Shown here piece by piece: positions 1-8,991 of a stretch of 64,000 nucleotides of DNA; position 1 is the stretch's first letter, and each line of letters begins with the position of its first letter. The position numbers and the translations under genes were made by a program. Under the pieces are notes generated by a model. The model had not been told where the DNA came from and searched no databases. It saw only the letters and a list, made by a program, of their open reading frames with translations. This stretch comes from Novosphingobium sp. (GTDB lineage: Bacteria > Pseudomonadota > Alphaproteobacteria > Sphingomonadales > Sphingomonadaceae): positions 1 to 64,000 of the forward strand of contig NZ_JAUYNB010000010.1 of assembly GCF_030699305.1 (NCBI RefSeq), read 5' to 3'.

Positions 1-57
1 GAGCGAAGTCGAGACACGTTTGCGCTAACCGTGTCTCGACTTCGCTCGACACGAACG
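1..57. repeat. Intergenic hairpin repeat, family A
   Basis: Positions 1-16 are the exact reverse complement of 32-47, giving a 16-bp stem with a 15-base loop. The core at 31-57 (tgtctcgacttcgctcgaca followed by cgaacg) recurs at 13903-13928. It lies downstream of the DUF2891 gene that ends at 84. It may act as a terminator or be a REP-like element; the window edge hides the left side. Confidence 0.75.
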
Positions 58-83
58 CGAGGTTGGGAAACGAGGGAGGGGGT

Positions 84-1082
84 TCAGTCCGAACCCGCCT
101 CCAGCGCCAGCAGCGCGAACGTGGCGAGCCAGTGTTCGCCCATGTAATCGTCGGCCAGATGCGGCAGCGCGGCGGCCAGATGCCGCTCTGCCGCTGCCCG
201 CGCGACCGGGACGACCGGATGATCCGCAGGCAGCGCCGCTGCAATCTCGCACCAGCACCACGCACGGCTGAGGTTCAGCCCATCGAGATGCGCGATCTTG
301 CCGTCGCTGCGGTCTGACACCGTGGCGGGGGTGAACAGCGTCGCGGGCTGCATTCCTGCGCAGTCCGGCAGGAAGCCTTCGAACCACGCGGCAAAGTCCG
401 TCCCCAGCACCCGGCTCATCACCAGCGCCTCGCACAGCGCCGGGGACAGGAACTCGTCGCCGCCCGGTTCCCACGCCTGACAGGCCCGGTCACCGCCGAA
501 CCATTCGCGCACCCGCGCATCGATCAGGCTGGCCAGTGCGGGATCGCGAGTCCCAGCCCAGTCCCGCGCCAGCACCAACGCGAAGGCGGAATTGTAGTGC
601 GTGCCGACCCGGATCGGATACGTCTGTTTGGGCAGGAAATCATGCAGCCGCTGCGCGAACGCCCGCGCGAACGGCTCGGCCAGTGCCGCCCACGGCGCAT
701 CGTGCAGCGCCAGTTCGGCATGGAGCGCCAGCGCCCAGCCCCAGCCATAGGGCCGCTCAAACCCGCGCGCCGATGGCCGGGCGAGGTAATCCGTTTCCGT
801 TGCCCAGTTTTCGGGCGTGAACGCCCGCGCGGCATGGGCGCGCACGGCTGCCGCCTCCGGCAAATCCGGGAACCGCCGGGCGAGGCGCAGGACCTGCCAA
901 TAACCATGCACGCACGAATGCCAGTCAAAGCTGCCGTGAAAGATCGGGTGCAAGGCGCTGGGGCTTTGCACGTCCGCAGGGCCGTCCAGCACGTGATCGA
1001 GCTTGTGCGGATATTCGCGGCCGAGATGGCCCAGCGTCAGCGCCATGAAGCGCGCGGCGGTATCAGCGTTCAGGTCAGTCAT
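84..1082 (-). CDS. DUF2891 family protein
   Basis: This 332-residue protein matches the DUF2891 family as I remember it: no signal peptide, many Trp and His residues, and a conserved block HPIFHGSFDWHSCVHG at residues 45-60, followed later by GTHYNSAFAL. The repeated helix pairs suggest an alpha/alpha barrel, which is inference. The biochemical function is not established. Its start overlaps the stop of the DUF979 gene by 4 bases (ATGA-type), so the two are probably translated together. It is the last gene of the 5-oxoprolinase operon, so a role in pyroglutamate or pyroglutamyl-peptide use is likely but unproven. Confidence 0.85.
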   Translation of the reverse strand: MTDLNADTAARFMALTLGHLGREYPHKLDHVLDGPADVQSPSALHPIFHGSFDWHSCVHGYWQVLRLARRFPDLPEAAAVRAHAARAFTPENWATETDYLARPSARGFERPYGWGWALALHAELALHDAPWAALAEPFARAFAQRLHDFLPKQTYPIRVGTHYNSAFALVLARDWAGTRDPALASLIDARVREWFGGDRACQAWEPGGDEFLSPALCEALVMSRVLGTDFAAWFEGFLPDCAGMQPATLFTPATVSDRSDGKIAHLDGLNLSRAWCWCEIAAALPADHPVVPVARAAAERHLAAALPHLADDYMGEHWLATFALLALEAGSD

Positions 1083-2017
1083 GGAAAAGCCAGCCAGTAG
1101 ATCAGCGCGATGTTGACGACCAGCAGCGGCAGCGCGGTGGCAATCTGCGCCTTGACCACTGCGTTGCGGTCCGTCAGTTCCAGCAGCGCGGCGGGGACGA
1201 TGTTGAAGTTGGCGGCCATCGGGGTCATCAGCGTGCCGCAGAACCCCGCCAGCATCCCGATGGCGCAGACAATCGCGGGATCGCCCTGATATTCACCGAT
1301 CAGCAGCGGCAAGCCAATCGCCGCCGCCATCACCGGGAACGCGGCAAAGGCATTGCCCATCACCATCGTGAACAGCGCCATCCCCAGCCCATAGGCGATC
1401 ACCGCGCCCAGCAGGCTGCCATCCGGGATCACGTCCGCCATCAGCCCGCCGACGACATCGCCCACCCCCGCCAGCGCGAAGACCGCGCCCAGGCTGGCCA
1501 GCATCTGCGGCAGGATGCCCGCCCAGCCGACCGCGTCCATCAGCCGCCGGCCTTCTTCCAGCGGCACCAGCGGCGCAGGCCGCAGCCACGCCGCCCCCGC
1601 GCCCAGCGCCAGCACCACACCCAGCGCCAGGCTGACCAGCGTCACCTGTCTGGCATCAACCAGCGCGGGGAACTGCTTGAACAGGAACGTCCCCGCCAGC
1701 GCGGTTGCCGGGATCACCAAGGCCAGCAGGAACAGGCGGTTGCCGTGCCGGTCCGCATTGGCGGCGCGTTCCTCTGCCGCGCTGCCGCCCGTGCCTTTGC
1801 CCAGCCCGCGCAAGCCCGCGATGCCGACCAGCGCCACCACCAGCACGCCGTTGCCGAAATCGCCCAGCCGGTCCCCCGCCAGCATCGACAGCGCCAGCAG
1901 CGCCCAGAAGCCCGTGTTGGCGAACCGGCGCGGATTGCTCGCATCGCGCGCCGACAGCAGCGCGAACGCGGTGAACGTCAGCCCGGCGAGGACATAGACT
2001 TGTGCCAGTCCGATCAT
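1079..2017 (-). CDS. DUF979 family membrane protein, putative transporter subunit
   Basis: A 312-residue, very hydrophobic protein with about nine or ten predicted membrane segments, starting MIGLAQVYVLAGLTFTAFAL. It matches the DUF979 family, which is typically encoded beside DUF969 and often near pyroglutamyl-peptidase or 5-oxoprolinase genes. The pair is thought to form a two-component permease, perhaps for 5-oxoproline. That assignment rests on gene neighbourhood rather than on a motif visible here. A charged loop (about residues 75-95, GKGTGGSAAEERAANADRHG) separates the N-terminal membrane helices from the rest. It follows the DUF969 gene after a 169-base gap filled by an inverted repeat. 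Confidence 0.85.
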   Translation of the reverse strand: MIGLAQVYVLAGLTFTAFALLSARDASNPRRFANTGFWALLALSMLAGDRLGDFGNGVLVVALVGIAGLRGLGKGTGGSAAEERAANADRHGNRLFLLALVIPATALAGTFLFKQFPALVDARQVTLVSLALGVVLALGAGAAWLRPAPLVPLEEGRRLMDAVGWAGILPQMLASLGAVFALAGVGDVVGGLMADVIPDGSLLGAVIAYGLGMALFTMVMGNAFAAFPVMAAAIGLPLLIGEYQGDPAIVCAIGMLAGFCGTLMTPMAANFNIVPAALLELTDRNAVVKAQIATALPLLVVNIALIYWLAFP

Positions 2018-2060
2018 GCGGCAGCCCTCCGGTCAACCGTCACCCCCGGCCTCCGCGCCC

Positions 2061-2156
2061 GCCCGTCCCGAGCTTGTCGAAGGGCTGCTTTTCTTCCCGC
2101 CCCATGCGCCCCTGCCCGCAAGCAAGGACAGTCCTTCGACAAGCTCAGGACGGGCG
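2061..2156. repeat. Inverted repeat between DUF969 and DUF979 genes
   Basis: The left arm at 2061-2087 (core gagcttgtcgaagg) pairs with the right arm at 2129-2156 (core ccttcgacaagctc). Similar 'GAGCTTGTCGAAGG' elements are common between genes in sphingomonads. Here it sits inside what otherwise looks like one operon, so it could weaken read-through or form an mRNA processing site. Confidence 0.75.
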
Positions 2157-2186
2157 GGGTTTGCGGGTGAGGGAAGGTTACGTGGA

Positions 2187-2861
2187 TCATGCGCCCGCTC
2201 CCCGCTGGCGCAGCTTGCGCCCTTGCCGCCACAGCCGGAAGCCGTGGATCAGGAACGCGAAAATCGCGGTCGGGATCGCCCAGACCGACAGGTCGAACGG
2301 GGCGAGAATGATCCCCTGCTGCTCCATGAAGCCCTTCATCAGCAGGATCGAGCCGATGGCGATGAAGATGTCCTCGCCAAAGAACAGCCCGACGTTGTCG
2401 GTCGCGGCGGACATGGCTTTCACCTGTTCGCGCTCCGCGTCCGACAGCGGCCCGGTTTCCTCTGCCGCCGCTTCGGCCATCGGCGCGACCAGCGGGCGGA
2501 CGGTCTGCGCGTGGCCCGCGACCGAGGTCAGCCCCAGCGCCGCCGTCGCCTGCCGCAGCAGCAGATAACCGGTCAGCAAGCGGCCATACGTCGCGCCTTT
2601 CATGCCCGCGATCAGCCCCCGCGCGCGTTCCTGCAAGCCATAGCGTTCCAGCAGGCCGATCACGGGCAACACGATCCACACCACGCTGACATAGCGGGTA
2701 TCGTTGAACGCCTTGCCGAAGGCGGAAACGATGGCGACAAGGTCCAGCCCTGCCGCAACGCCCGTCGCCAGCGCGGCGCTGACCACCACCAGCAGCGGAT
2801 TGAACCGCAGCACGAACCCGGTGACCATCACCACAATGCCGGACAAGACCCAGTAGTTCAT
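2187..2861 (-). CDS. DUF969 family membrane protein, putative transporter subunit
   Basis: A 224-residue membrane protein of the DUF969 family, with hydrophobic segments near residues 3-20, 24-45, 58-70, 105-120 and 175-210. It contains the conserved block [20 protein letters not shown] and the segment [23 protein letters not shown]969 and DUF979 are usually adjacent and probably form one permease. The start ATG overlaps the stop of the upstream oxoprolinase gene by 4 bases, implying translational coupling. The substrate is inferred to be 5-oxoproline or a related cyclic amide from that neighbour. Confidence 0.85.
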   Translation of the reverse strand: MNYWVLSGIVVMVTGFVLRFNPLLVVVSAALATGVAAGLDLVAIVSAFGKAFNDTRYVSVVWIVLPVIGLLERYGLQERARGLIAGMKGATYGRLLTGYLLLRQATAALGLTSVAGHAQTVRPLVAPMAEAAAEETGPLSDAEREQVKAMSAATDNVGLFFGEDIFIAIGSILLMKGFMEQQGIILAPFDLSVWAIPTAIFAFLIHGFRLWRQGRKLRQRGAGA

Positions 2862-5800
2862 CGTTTTCCGTATCCCCCGCCGCCCGGTGTTTCGATCACG
2901 ATCACGTCACCCGCCGCAACCATGACGCTGGCGGTCGAATCCAGCACTTGGGTCGCGCCGGACGCGCGCAGCACGCTGGTCCGCCCGCAGGCCCCGTCCG
3001 CACCGCCGTGCAAGCCAAACGGCGGCACCTTGCGGCGGTTGGACAGGATGCCCGCTTCCATCGGTTCCAGAAACCGCAGCCGCCGCACCGCGCCGTCGCC
3101 GCCCCGGTGCGCGCCTGCGCCGCCCGAACCGCGCCGGATCGAAAACTCCTCCAGCAGCACCGGAAAGCGGGTTTCCAGCACTTCGGGATCGGTCAACCGG
3201 CTGTTGGTCATGTGGGTCTGGACCGCACTGGCCCCGTCGAAGTCCGGCCCCGCGCCCGCGCCGCCGGCGATGGTTTCGTAATACTGGTAGCGGTCCGTGC
3301 CGAACGTGAAGTTGTTCATCGTCCCCTGCGCCGCCGCCATCGCCCCGAACGCGCCGAACAGTGCATCGGTCACCGCCTGGCTGGTTTCGACATTCCCCGC
3401 GACCACGGCCGCCGGATAGCGCGGGCGCAGCATCGATCCTTCGGGCACGACAATCGTTACCGGGGCGAGGCAGCCCTCGTTCATCGGGATTGGATCGTCG
3501 ATCATGGTGCGCAGGACATACATCACCGCCGCCCGCACGACCGAGAACGGCGCGTTGAAATTGCCGGGCAGCTGATCGCTGGTGCCGGTGAAGTCGATCG
3601 TCACGTGGCGCGCGGCATGGTCCACCCGCACCGCAAGCCTGATCACCGCGCCGTTGTCCATCGCATAGGAAAACGCGCCGTCTGCCAGCCGTCCGATCAA
3701 TCGCCGCACGGCTTCTTCGGCATTGGCGTGGACGTGATGCATATAGGCGGCAACCACATCGCGGCCATGCTCGGCGCAGGCCCGCTCCAGCCCCGCCGCG
3801 CCGCGCGCGCAGGCGGCGACCTGGGCGGCAAGGTCCGCGATGTTCTGATCGACATTGCGCGACGGCAGCGGCCCGGCGGACAGCAGCGCGCGCAGTTGCC
3901 CCTCACAGAACCGGCCTTCGTCGACCAGCAGGACGTTCTCCAGCAGGACGCCTTCATCCGCGATGGTCCGGCTGTTCGGCGGCATCGAGCCCGGCGCAAT
4001 TCCGCCGACATCGGCATGATGCCCGCGCGCGGCGACGAAGAAATCGGGGGCTGCGCTGGCATCATCGACGAACACCGGCAGCACCACCGTTATGTCGGGC
4101 AAGTGCGTTCCCCCGGCATAAGGCGCGTTGAGGACATAGGCATCGCCGCGCCGCACGCCGCGCCCGTCGCGGCCATCCGCCCGCTCCCGCAGCACCGCCT
4201 GCACGCTTTCCCCCATCGATCCCAGATGGACCGGCATATGCGGCGCATTGGCGACCAGCCGCCCGGCAGCATCGAACAGCGCGCAGGAAAAATCGAGCCG
4301 CTCGCGGATGTTGACCGAGGTGGCACTGCGGGCGAGCGCGCTGCCCATTTCCTCGGCAATCGCCATGAACAGCCCGTTGAAGATTTCCAGCCGGACCGGA
4401 TCGACCGCTGTCCCGCTGGCAACCGTGACCGCGCGCGGGGCATGGCGGGTGAGGCGCAGGCTGCCATCGCCATCAACCGTGACGCGCCAGCCGGGTTCGA
4501 CCACGGTCGTCGCCAGCGCGTCGATCACAATCACCGGGCCGTTCGCGGTGAACCCCGCCGCCAGCGCCGCGCGGTCCCACACCGGGGTGTCCTGCGCTGC
4601 CCCGGCCAGATAGCAACTGGACTGACCCAGCGGCGTGCCGGTGGCGGTGGGCAGCGGCCAGGCGATCTGCGCAGCGGTAATATCCTCGGCCGCCGCTTCA
4701 ACCCGCACCCGATCCACCACCAGCGCGCCCGCGCCGTCATAGCCAAACTGCGCGCGGTGCGCCGCAGCAAAGGCCGCTGCCAGTTCATCGACCGGCCCCG
4801 TCGGCAGTTCGATGGCGTTTTCGGACCCTTCGCGGCGCAGGAACAGGCTGGCCTCAACCCGGCTGGGCGGCATGTTCAGCTGCTCCGCCGCCTCGTCCGC
4901 CAGGGCAGCGCGGACCTGCTCCACCGCCGCTTCCACCCCGGCCACCAGCGGCAGGCCCAGCGTGCGTTCACGCACCGCCGCCTCGCTCGCCAGCCCCATG
5001 CCATAGGCGGAAAGCACCCCGGCGAGCGGATGGACCAGCACCGTGCCGATCCCCAGCGCATCGGCGACCAGACAGGCATGCTGGCCCCCGGCCCCGCCGA
5101 AACAGGCGAGTGCATAGCCGGTCACGTCATGCCCGCGCGCCACGGAGATCTGCTTGATCGCGTGGGCCATGCCCGCAACGGCGATGCTGATGAACCCTTC
5201 GGCCAGCGCCTGCGGCGTCAGGTCCTGCCCGGTTTCGGCGGCCACTTGCACGGAGAGCGCGGCAAACTTGCGCTCTACCACCGCCCGGTCGAGCGGCTGG
5301 TCGCCGGTCGGGCCGAACAGGCGCGGAAAGTGATCGGGGATCAGCTTTCCCAGCAGCACGTTGCAGTCCGTCACCGTCAGCGGACCGCCATTCCGGTAAC
5401 ACGCCGGACCCGGCACTGCGCCTGCGCTTTCCGGGCCGACCACCAGCCGTCCGGCATCGAACCGGCAGATCGATCCGCCGCCCGCCGCAACCGTGTGGAT
5501 GCGCAGCATCGGCGCGCGAATGCGGACATTGGCGACGCGGGTTTCGCTGTCGCGTTCAAACGCCCCGGCATAGTGGCTGACATCGGTCGAGGTGCCGCCC
5601 ATGTCGAATCCGATCACGCGGGCTTCGCCGGACGCTTCTGCCGTCCGCGCCATGCCGACGATCCCGCCGGCCGGGCCGGACAGGATCGCATCCTTGCCCC
5701 GGAACCGCGCGCCGTCGATCAGCCCGCCGCTGCTCTGCATGAACAACGGGCGGATATGGCCACCCAGCTGGCCGGAGAACTGATCGACATAGCGCCGCAG

Positions 5801-6454
5801 CACCGGCGAGAGATAGGCATCGACCAGCGTGGTATCGCCGCGCCAGATCAGCTTGATCAGCGGCGCGACTTCGTGGCTGACCGATACTTGCGTGAACCCG
5901 GCGGCGCGGGCCAGTTCCGCCAGCCGGGCCTCGTGCGCGGTAAAGCGGTAGCCGTGCATCAGCACGATGGCGATGGCGCGCAGCCCGTCCGCCACGGCAG
6001 CGGCAAAAGCGGTGCTGGCGGCGTCCTCATCCAGGGCGCGCACCACATTGCCGGATGCATCGACCCGCTCGTCGATCTCGATCACGCGGGCGTGGGGCGG
6101 CTCGGGCAATTCGATTTTCCGCACGAACAGCTCTGGCCGGTCCTGCGTGCCGATCCGCAGGGCATCGCCAAAACCGCGCGTGATCGCCAGTACGCATGGT
6201 TCGCCCTTGCGTTCCAGCAGCGCGTTGGTGGCGACCGTGGTGCCCATCCGCACGTCAGCTGGGGGCAGCGGCGCATCGCCCGCGCCGGTCAGGCTGCGGA
6301 TGGCATGGGCGGCGGCATCGGCGGGGCGGTTGGGGTCTTCGGACAGCAGCTTGGCGGTCAGAATCCGGCCATCGGGCGTGCGCGCGACGACATCGGTGAA
6401 CGTGCCGCCGCGATCGATCCAGAACTGCCAGCGCGGCGCCGGGGAAATGCTCAT
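2858..6454 (-). CDS. ATP-dependent 5-oxoprolinase / hydantoinase A-B fusion
   Basis: This 1198-residue protein fuses a HyuA-like ATPase half (about 1-690; [20 protein letters not shown] near the start and [16 protein letters not shown] in the actin-like nucleotide fold) to a HyuB-like half (about 695-1198; [20 protein letters not shown]). The length and domain order match eukaryote-type 5-oxoprolinase, which opens 5-oxo-L-proline to glutamate using ATP. N-methylhydantoinase-type specificity cannot be excluded from sequence alone. It is the first gene of an operon with DUF969, DUF979 and DUF2891, overlapping DUF969 by 4 bases. A gap of 49 bases separates it from the upstream yfiB-like gene. 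Confidence 0.9.
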   Translation of the reverse strand: MSISPAPRWQFWIDRGGTFTDVVARTPDGRILTAKLLSEDPNRPADAAAHAIRSLTGAGDAPLPPADVRMGTTVATNALLERKGEPCVLAITRGFGDALRIGTQDRPELFVRKIELPEPPHARVIEIDERVDASGNVVRALDEDAASTAFAAAVADGLRAIAIVLMHGYRFTAHEARLAELARAAGFTQVSVSHEVAPLIKLIWRGDTTLVDAYLSPVLRRYVDQFSGQLGGHIRPLFMQSSGGLIDGARFRGKDAILSGPAGGIVGMARTAEASGEARVIGFDMGGTSTDVSHYAGAFERDSETRVANVRIRAPMLRIHTVAAGGGSICRFDAGRLVVGPESAGAVPGPACYRNGGPLTVTDCNVLLGKLIPDHFPRLFGPTGDQPLDRAVVERKFAALSVQVAAETGQDLTPQALAEGFISIAVAGMAHAIKQISVARGHDVTGYALACFGGAGGQHACLVADALGIGTVLVHPLAGVLSAYGMGLASEAAVRERTLGLPLVAGVEAAVEQVRAALADEAAEQLNMPPSRVEASLFLRREGSENAIELPTGPVDELAAAFAAAHRAQFGYDGAGALVVDRVRVEAAAEDITAAQIAWPLPTATGTPLGQSSCYLAGAAQDTPVWDRAALAAGFTANGPVIVIDALATTVVEPGWRVTVDGDGSLRLTRHAPRAVTVASGTAVDPVRLEIFNGLFMAIAEEMGSALARSATSVNIRERLDFSCALFDAAGRLVANAPHMPVHLGSMGESVQAVLRERADGRDGRGVRRGDAYVLNAPYAGGTHLPDITVVLPVFVDDASAAPDFFVAARGHHADVGGIAPGSMPPNSRTIADEGVLLENVLLVDEGRFCEGQLRALLSAGPLPSRNVDQNIADLAAQVAACARGAAGLERACAEHGRDVVAAYMHHVHANAEEAVRRLIGRLADGAFSYAMDNGAVIRLAVRVDHAARHVTIDFTGTSDQLPGNFNAPFSVVRAAVMYVLRTMIDDPIPMNEGCLAPVTIVVPEGSMLRPRYPAAVVAGNVETSQAVTDALFGAFGAMAAAQGTMNNFTFGTDRYQYYETIAGGAGAGPDFDGASAVQTHMTNSRLTDPEVLETRFPVLLEEFSIRRGSGGAGAHRGGDGAVRRLRFLEPMEAGILSNRRKVPPFGLHGGADGACGRTSVLRASGATQVLDSTASVMVAAGDVIVIETPGGGGYGKR

Positions 6455-6503
6455 CTGCCCGTCATAGCCGCTGCGCCGCGCCTTTCAATCGGCGGCCGCG
6501 CAA

Positions 6504-7001
6504 TCAGTCGCGGATTGCAACGGCGTCCGCCGGCGTGACCACGATCACCACCCGGCGGTTTTCGGCGCGGCCCGCTTCGCTTTGGTTGTCCGCGATCGGA
6601 TCGCTTTCACCCAGCCCGATCGGACGAACGGCCGCATCGGGCAGCCCGCCGCCAACCATCGCGGCTTTCACCGTTGCGGCGCGGCGTTCGGACAATTGCT
6701 GGTTGTATTCCGCGCTGCCCGTGGAATCGGTGTGGCCTTCCACGATGGCCCCGTTGATTCCGACGCTGGTCAGGCTGCGGGTCAGCTTGTCCAGCGTGGC
6801 AACCATTTCCGGCACCAGATCGGCCTTGTCGACTTCGAACAGCAGGCGATCGGAAATGCCCAGTTCGAAATTCTCACCGACCGGCTTGAACCCCTGCTCG
6901 GTCAGCAGCGCAACCTGCTTGGCCGAAAAGGCCGGTTTGGACGGCGTGGTCTGGCACGCAGCCAGCAGCGCCATCAGAACAATCAGCAACCCGTTACGCA
7001 T
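6504..7001 (-). CDS. yfiB: YfiB-like OmpA-family outer-membrane lipoprotein
   Basis: A 165-residue lipoprotein. The N-terminus MRNGLLIVLMALLAACQT carries a lipobox (LAAC) with acceptor Cys16. Residues about 45-160 form an OmpA-like peptidoglycan-binding domain, with VEGHTDSTGSAEYNQQLSER and GRAENRRVVI. In Pseudomonas, YfiB anchors to peptidoglycan and sequesters the periplasmic repressor YfiR, releasing the cyclase YfiN. The start at 7001 overlaps the last 8 bases of the upstream cyclase gene, supporting a single yfiR-yfiN-yfiB transcript. A longer in-frame extension to 7319 lies wholly within the cyclase gene and lacks the signal peptide at its start, so it was rejected. Confidence 0.88.
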   Translation of the reverse strand: MRNGLLIVLMALLAACQTTPSKPAFSAKQVALLTEQGFKPVGENFELGISDRLLFEVDKADLVPEMVATLDKLTRSLTSVGINGAIVEGHTDSTGSAEYNQQLSERRAATVKAAMVGGGLPDAAVRPIGLGESDPIADNQSEAGRAENRRVVIVVTPADAVAIRD

Positions 7002-8265
7002 TCTCAATTCCTTCAAATCCTGCCGAGCGGCGGCCACGCTTGCGCAAATACATTTCCGCATCGGCGCGGCGCAGCAAATCCTGCGGTGACACCCCGTCAT
7101 CAGGGTAAACCGCCACTCCGATGCTGAGCGTCGAAGTGGCAAACAGCCCGTTCGGCAGCCGGAACGGACGTTCCATCGACTTGTCGATCCGGGCGCTGAC
7201 CGCGTCCACGTGGGCGCGGTTATAGAACGGGGCGAGGACCACGGCGAATTCATCACCGCCCAGGCGGAAGGCGTGATCGACGTGGCGGATGCTCTGGCGC
7301 AGACGCTCGGCCACGGCAATCAGCGCGGCATCGCCGCATTCGTGGCCGTGCCGATCGTTGATATCCTTGAAGTGATCGACGTCCAGATACAGCACCGCAA
7401 AGCTGACCCCGCTGCGCACCGAACTGCCGATGGCATCGCCCAGCGTCTGTTCGAACAGCACGCGGTTGCCCAGCCCCGACAGCGAATCGTGCGTGGCGCG
7501 GCGGGCGAGTTCGGCGTTTTCCGATGTCAGCCCGGCGTGCCAGCCCTGCAATTCGGCCAGCAGCGCATTGAAATCCTGTCCGAAGCGGTCAATTTCGGCA
7601 ATGCCGGACGATGGCACCCGCTTTTCAAAAGCCCGGTCGCTGCGGACCGAATGGGCCACATCGGCAACATGATCGAGCGGGCCGATCACGTCCTTTTGCA
7701 GGCGCTGCGCCAGGATGCGGGTGGCCAGCACAGTCAGCCCCAGGCACGACAGCGCGATGATCAGTCCCGCCAGGATATAGCGCAGCAGGCCTTCGGAATT
7801 GCCGTAGACCCGCACTTGCCCGATCACCACATCGCCGCGCTGGATCGCGGCCCGCGACGGGTCCGGCCAGATCACGCCGTTGGCAACGTCTTCGATCCCG
7901 GAATGCAGTTCGGCGTGGCTATGCTGCCAGTGGGCCAGCACCCGGCCCGCCGGATCGCGCACTTCGACCCGGTCGACCCCGCCGACGGCGGCGACCGAAA
8001 CAAGGCCTTCGCGGATCGCGTCCGCATCGCCGAACACCACCGCCGGTTCCACCGTATAGCTGACAGTGCGGGCGATCAGATCCAGGTTGCGCTGGGCATA
8101 GTTGCGGATCACGATCCCGCCGCTGACCACCAGACTGGCCGCCGCCAGCGCAACCGCAAACAGGATCAGCCGCAAATGCACGCGGCCCAGAATCTGCGCC
8201 AGCGTGGGCAGCGCGGCCGACTGTGCGGCGCTTGAGGACATGCCAAAAATCCTGCGCAGGGCCAT
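6994..8265 (-). CDS. yfiN: YfiN-like membrane diguanylate cyclase
   Basis: A 423-residue inner-membrane protein: transmembrane helix at about 31-53, periplasmic sensor region 54-160, second helix 161-184, HAMP-like linker to about 245, and a GGDEF domain 255-410. The catalytic motif GGDEF is intact at 336-340, and an RxxD inhibitory site (RHVD, 327-330) lies five residues before it, so product feedback inhibition is expected. It makes c-di-GMP from two GTP. Flanking yfiR- and yfiB-like genes mark it as the regulated cyclase of a YfiBNR module. The chosen ATG starts 2 bases after the yfiR stop; longer in-frame starts run into yfiR. Confidence 0.9.
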   Translation of the reverse strand: MALRRIFGMSSSAAQSAALPTLAQILGRVHLRLILFAVALAAASLVVSGGIVIRNYAQRNLDLIARTVSYTVEPAVVFGDADAIREGLVSVAAVGGVDRVEVRDPAGRVLAHWQHSHAELHSGIEDVANGVIWPDPSRAAIQRGDVVIGQVRVYGNSEGLLRYILAGLIIALSCLGLTVLATRILAQRLQKDVIGPLDHVADVAHSVRSDRAFEKRVPSSGIAEIDRFGQDFNALLAELQGWHAGLTSENAELARRATHDSLSGLGNRVLFEQTLGDAIGSSVRSGVSFAVLYLDVDHFKDINDRHGHECGDAALIAVAERLRQSIRHVDHAFRLGGDEFAVVLAPFYNRAHVDAVSARIDKSMERPFRLPNGLFATSTLSIGVAVYPDDGVSPQDLLRRADAEMYLRKRGRRSAGFEGIENA

Positions 8266-8267
8266 GA

Positions 8268-8810
8268 TCAGCGCCCCCCCTGCGATATGCGCAGCACGCG
8301 CGGATCGACTTTCAGGCCAGACCGGGCAATCGCGTCGATGTTCATCCGGAACGTCACGGCCTGCGGGGGAAACAGCAGGCAGAACATCGCCTGGCTGCGG
8401 CAATCGGGGTCAGCTTCGGCAATGGTGAGCACGCCGCGCCCACGCGCCTGCGCGGTCAATATGCGCATGTCCGGCATTGCCACCCGGCCGATATAGAGCG
8501 CATCGCACGCGGCCGGGGCAAACCCGGTCAACGCCACTGTCCGGCGCTCAATCAGGCGGCCATCGGCCAGCCGGAGATCGTCCAGCCGTTCGGCATGGGC
8601 GGCGGGACCGACCACGCACAGCGTGACCGGATTCTGCCGGGTGGGCCAGCTGGTATATTCGGTTATCGACTGCACAATCCGCCCGACCGGGGCCGCATAA
8701 GGGTCATTCGCCCCGCCCGCGACCGGCACAAGCACAAGGTCCGCCGCACCCACCAAGGGCACGGCGGCCAGCGCAAGCAGCGCGATCCGCAAACGATTGG
8801 CAACTTTCAT
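8268..8810 (-). CDS. yfiR: YfiR-like periplasmic repressor (DUF4154)
   Basis: A 180-residue protein with an N-terminal signal peptide (MKVANRLRIALLALAAVPLV) and a DUF4154/YfiR domain. Four cysteines at 65, 102, 137 and 144 match the two-disulfide layout of YfiR, in which the second pair is seven residues apart, as here. YfiR binds the periplasmic part of YfiN and blocks it; redox or envelope stress and YfiB relieve this. It is the first gene of the module and is divergent from putA. The ATG at 8810 was chosen because the signal peptide starts there; the in-frame extension upstream has no such feature. Confidence 0.87.
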   Translation of the reverse strand: MKVANRLRIALLALAAVPLVGAADLVLVPVAGGANDPYAAPVGRIVQSITEYTSWPTRQNPVTLCVVGPAAHAERLDDLRLADGRLIERRTVALTGFAPAACDALYIGRVAMPDMRILTAQARGRGVLTIAEADPDCRSQAMFCLLFPPQAVTFRMNIDAIARSGLKVDPRVLRISQGGR

Positions 8811-8991
8811 TTCGACCCTGATCCTTGCCAGACCAACCTTGCCCTTTGCCTGAACCCACCGGAAAGGCAAGGATTTGTGGGTATTTCGTTTACGTGGAAC
8901 TAACCGTTGCAACCGGACCGCGCCTGCCGGATTGGTTTCCATGGTAACCAGTGCTAGGGCGGGCCAATCGCTTTTTACCGGAGAAGCCGCC
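8811..8991. promoter_or_regulatory. Divergent promoter region yfiR / putA
   Basis: This 181-base stretch must hold promoters for both directions. It contains a perfect 9-base inverted repeat, atccttgcc at 8821-8829 and ggcaaggat at 8866-8874, and a GTTGCAAC palindrome near 8906. No clear -35/-10 pair could be assigned. No Lrp-type or other PutR-type regulator gene lies nearby. Confidence 0.4.

Noticed and set aside
2948..6538. A 1196-residue open frame antisense to the 5-oxoprolinase gene
   Set aside because: It is rich in Arg, Gly, His and Gln without domains, as expected when the opposite strand of a GC-rich gene lacks stop codons. The sense protein has clear motifs.
8875..8991. N-terminal extension of PutA that might hold a ribbon-helix-helix domain
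   Set aside because: The added 39 codons are too few and the sequence shows no RHH pattern; the best ribosome-binding site is before the TTG at 8992.
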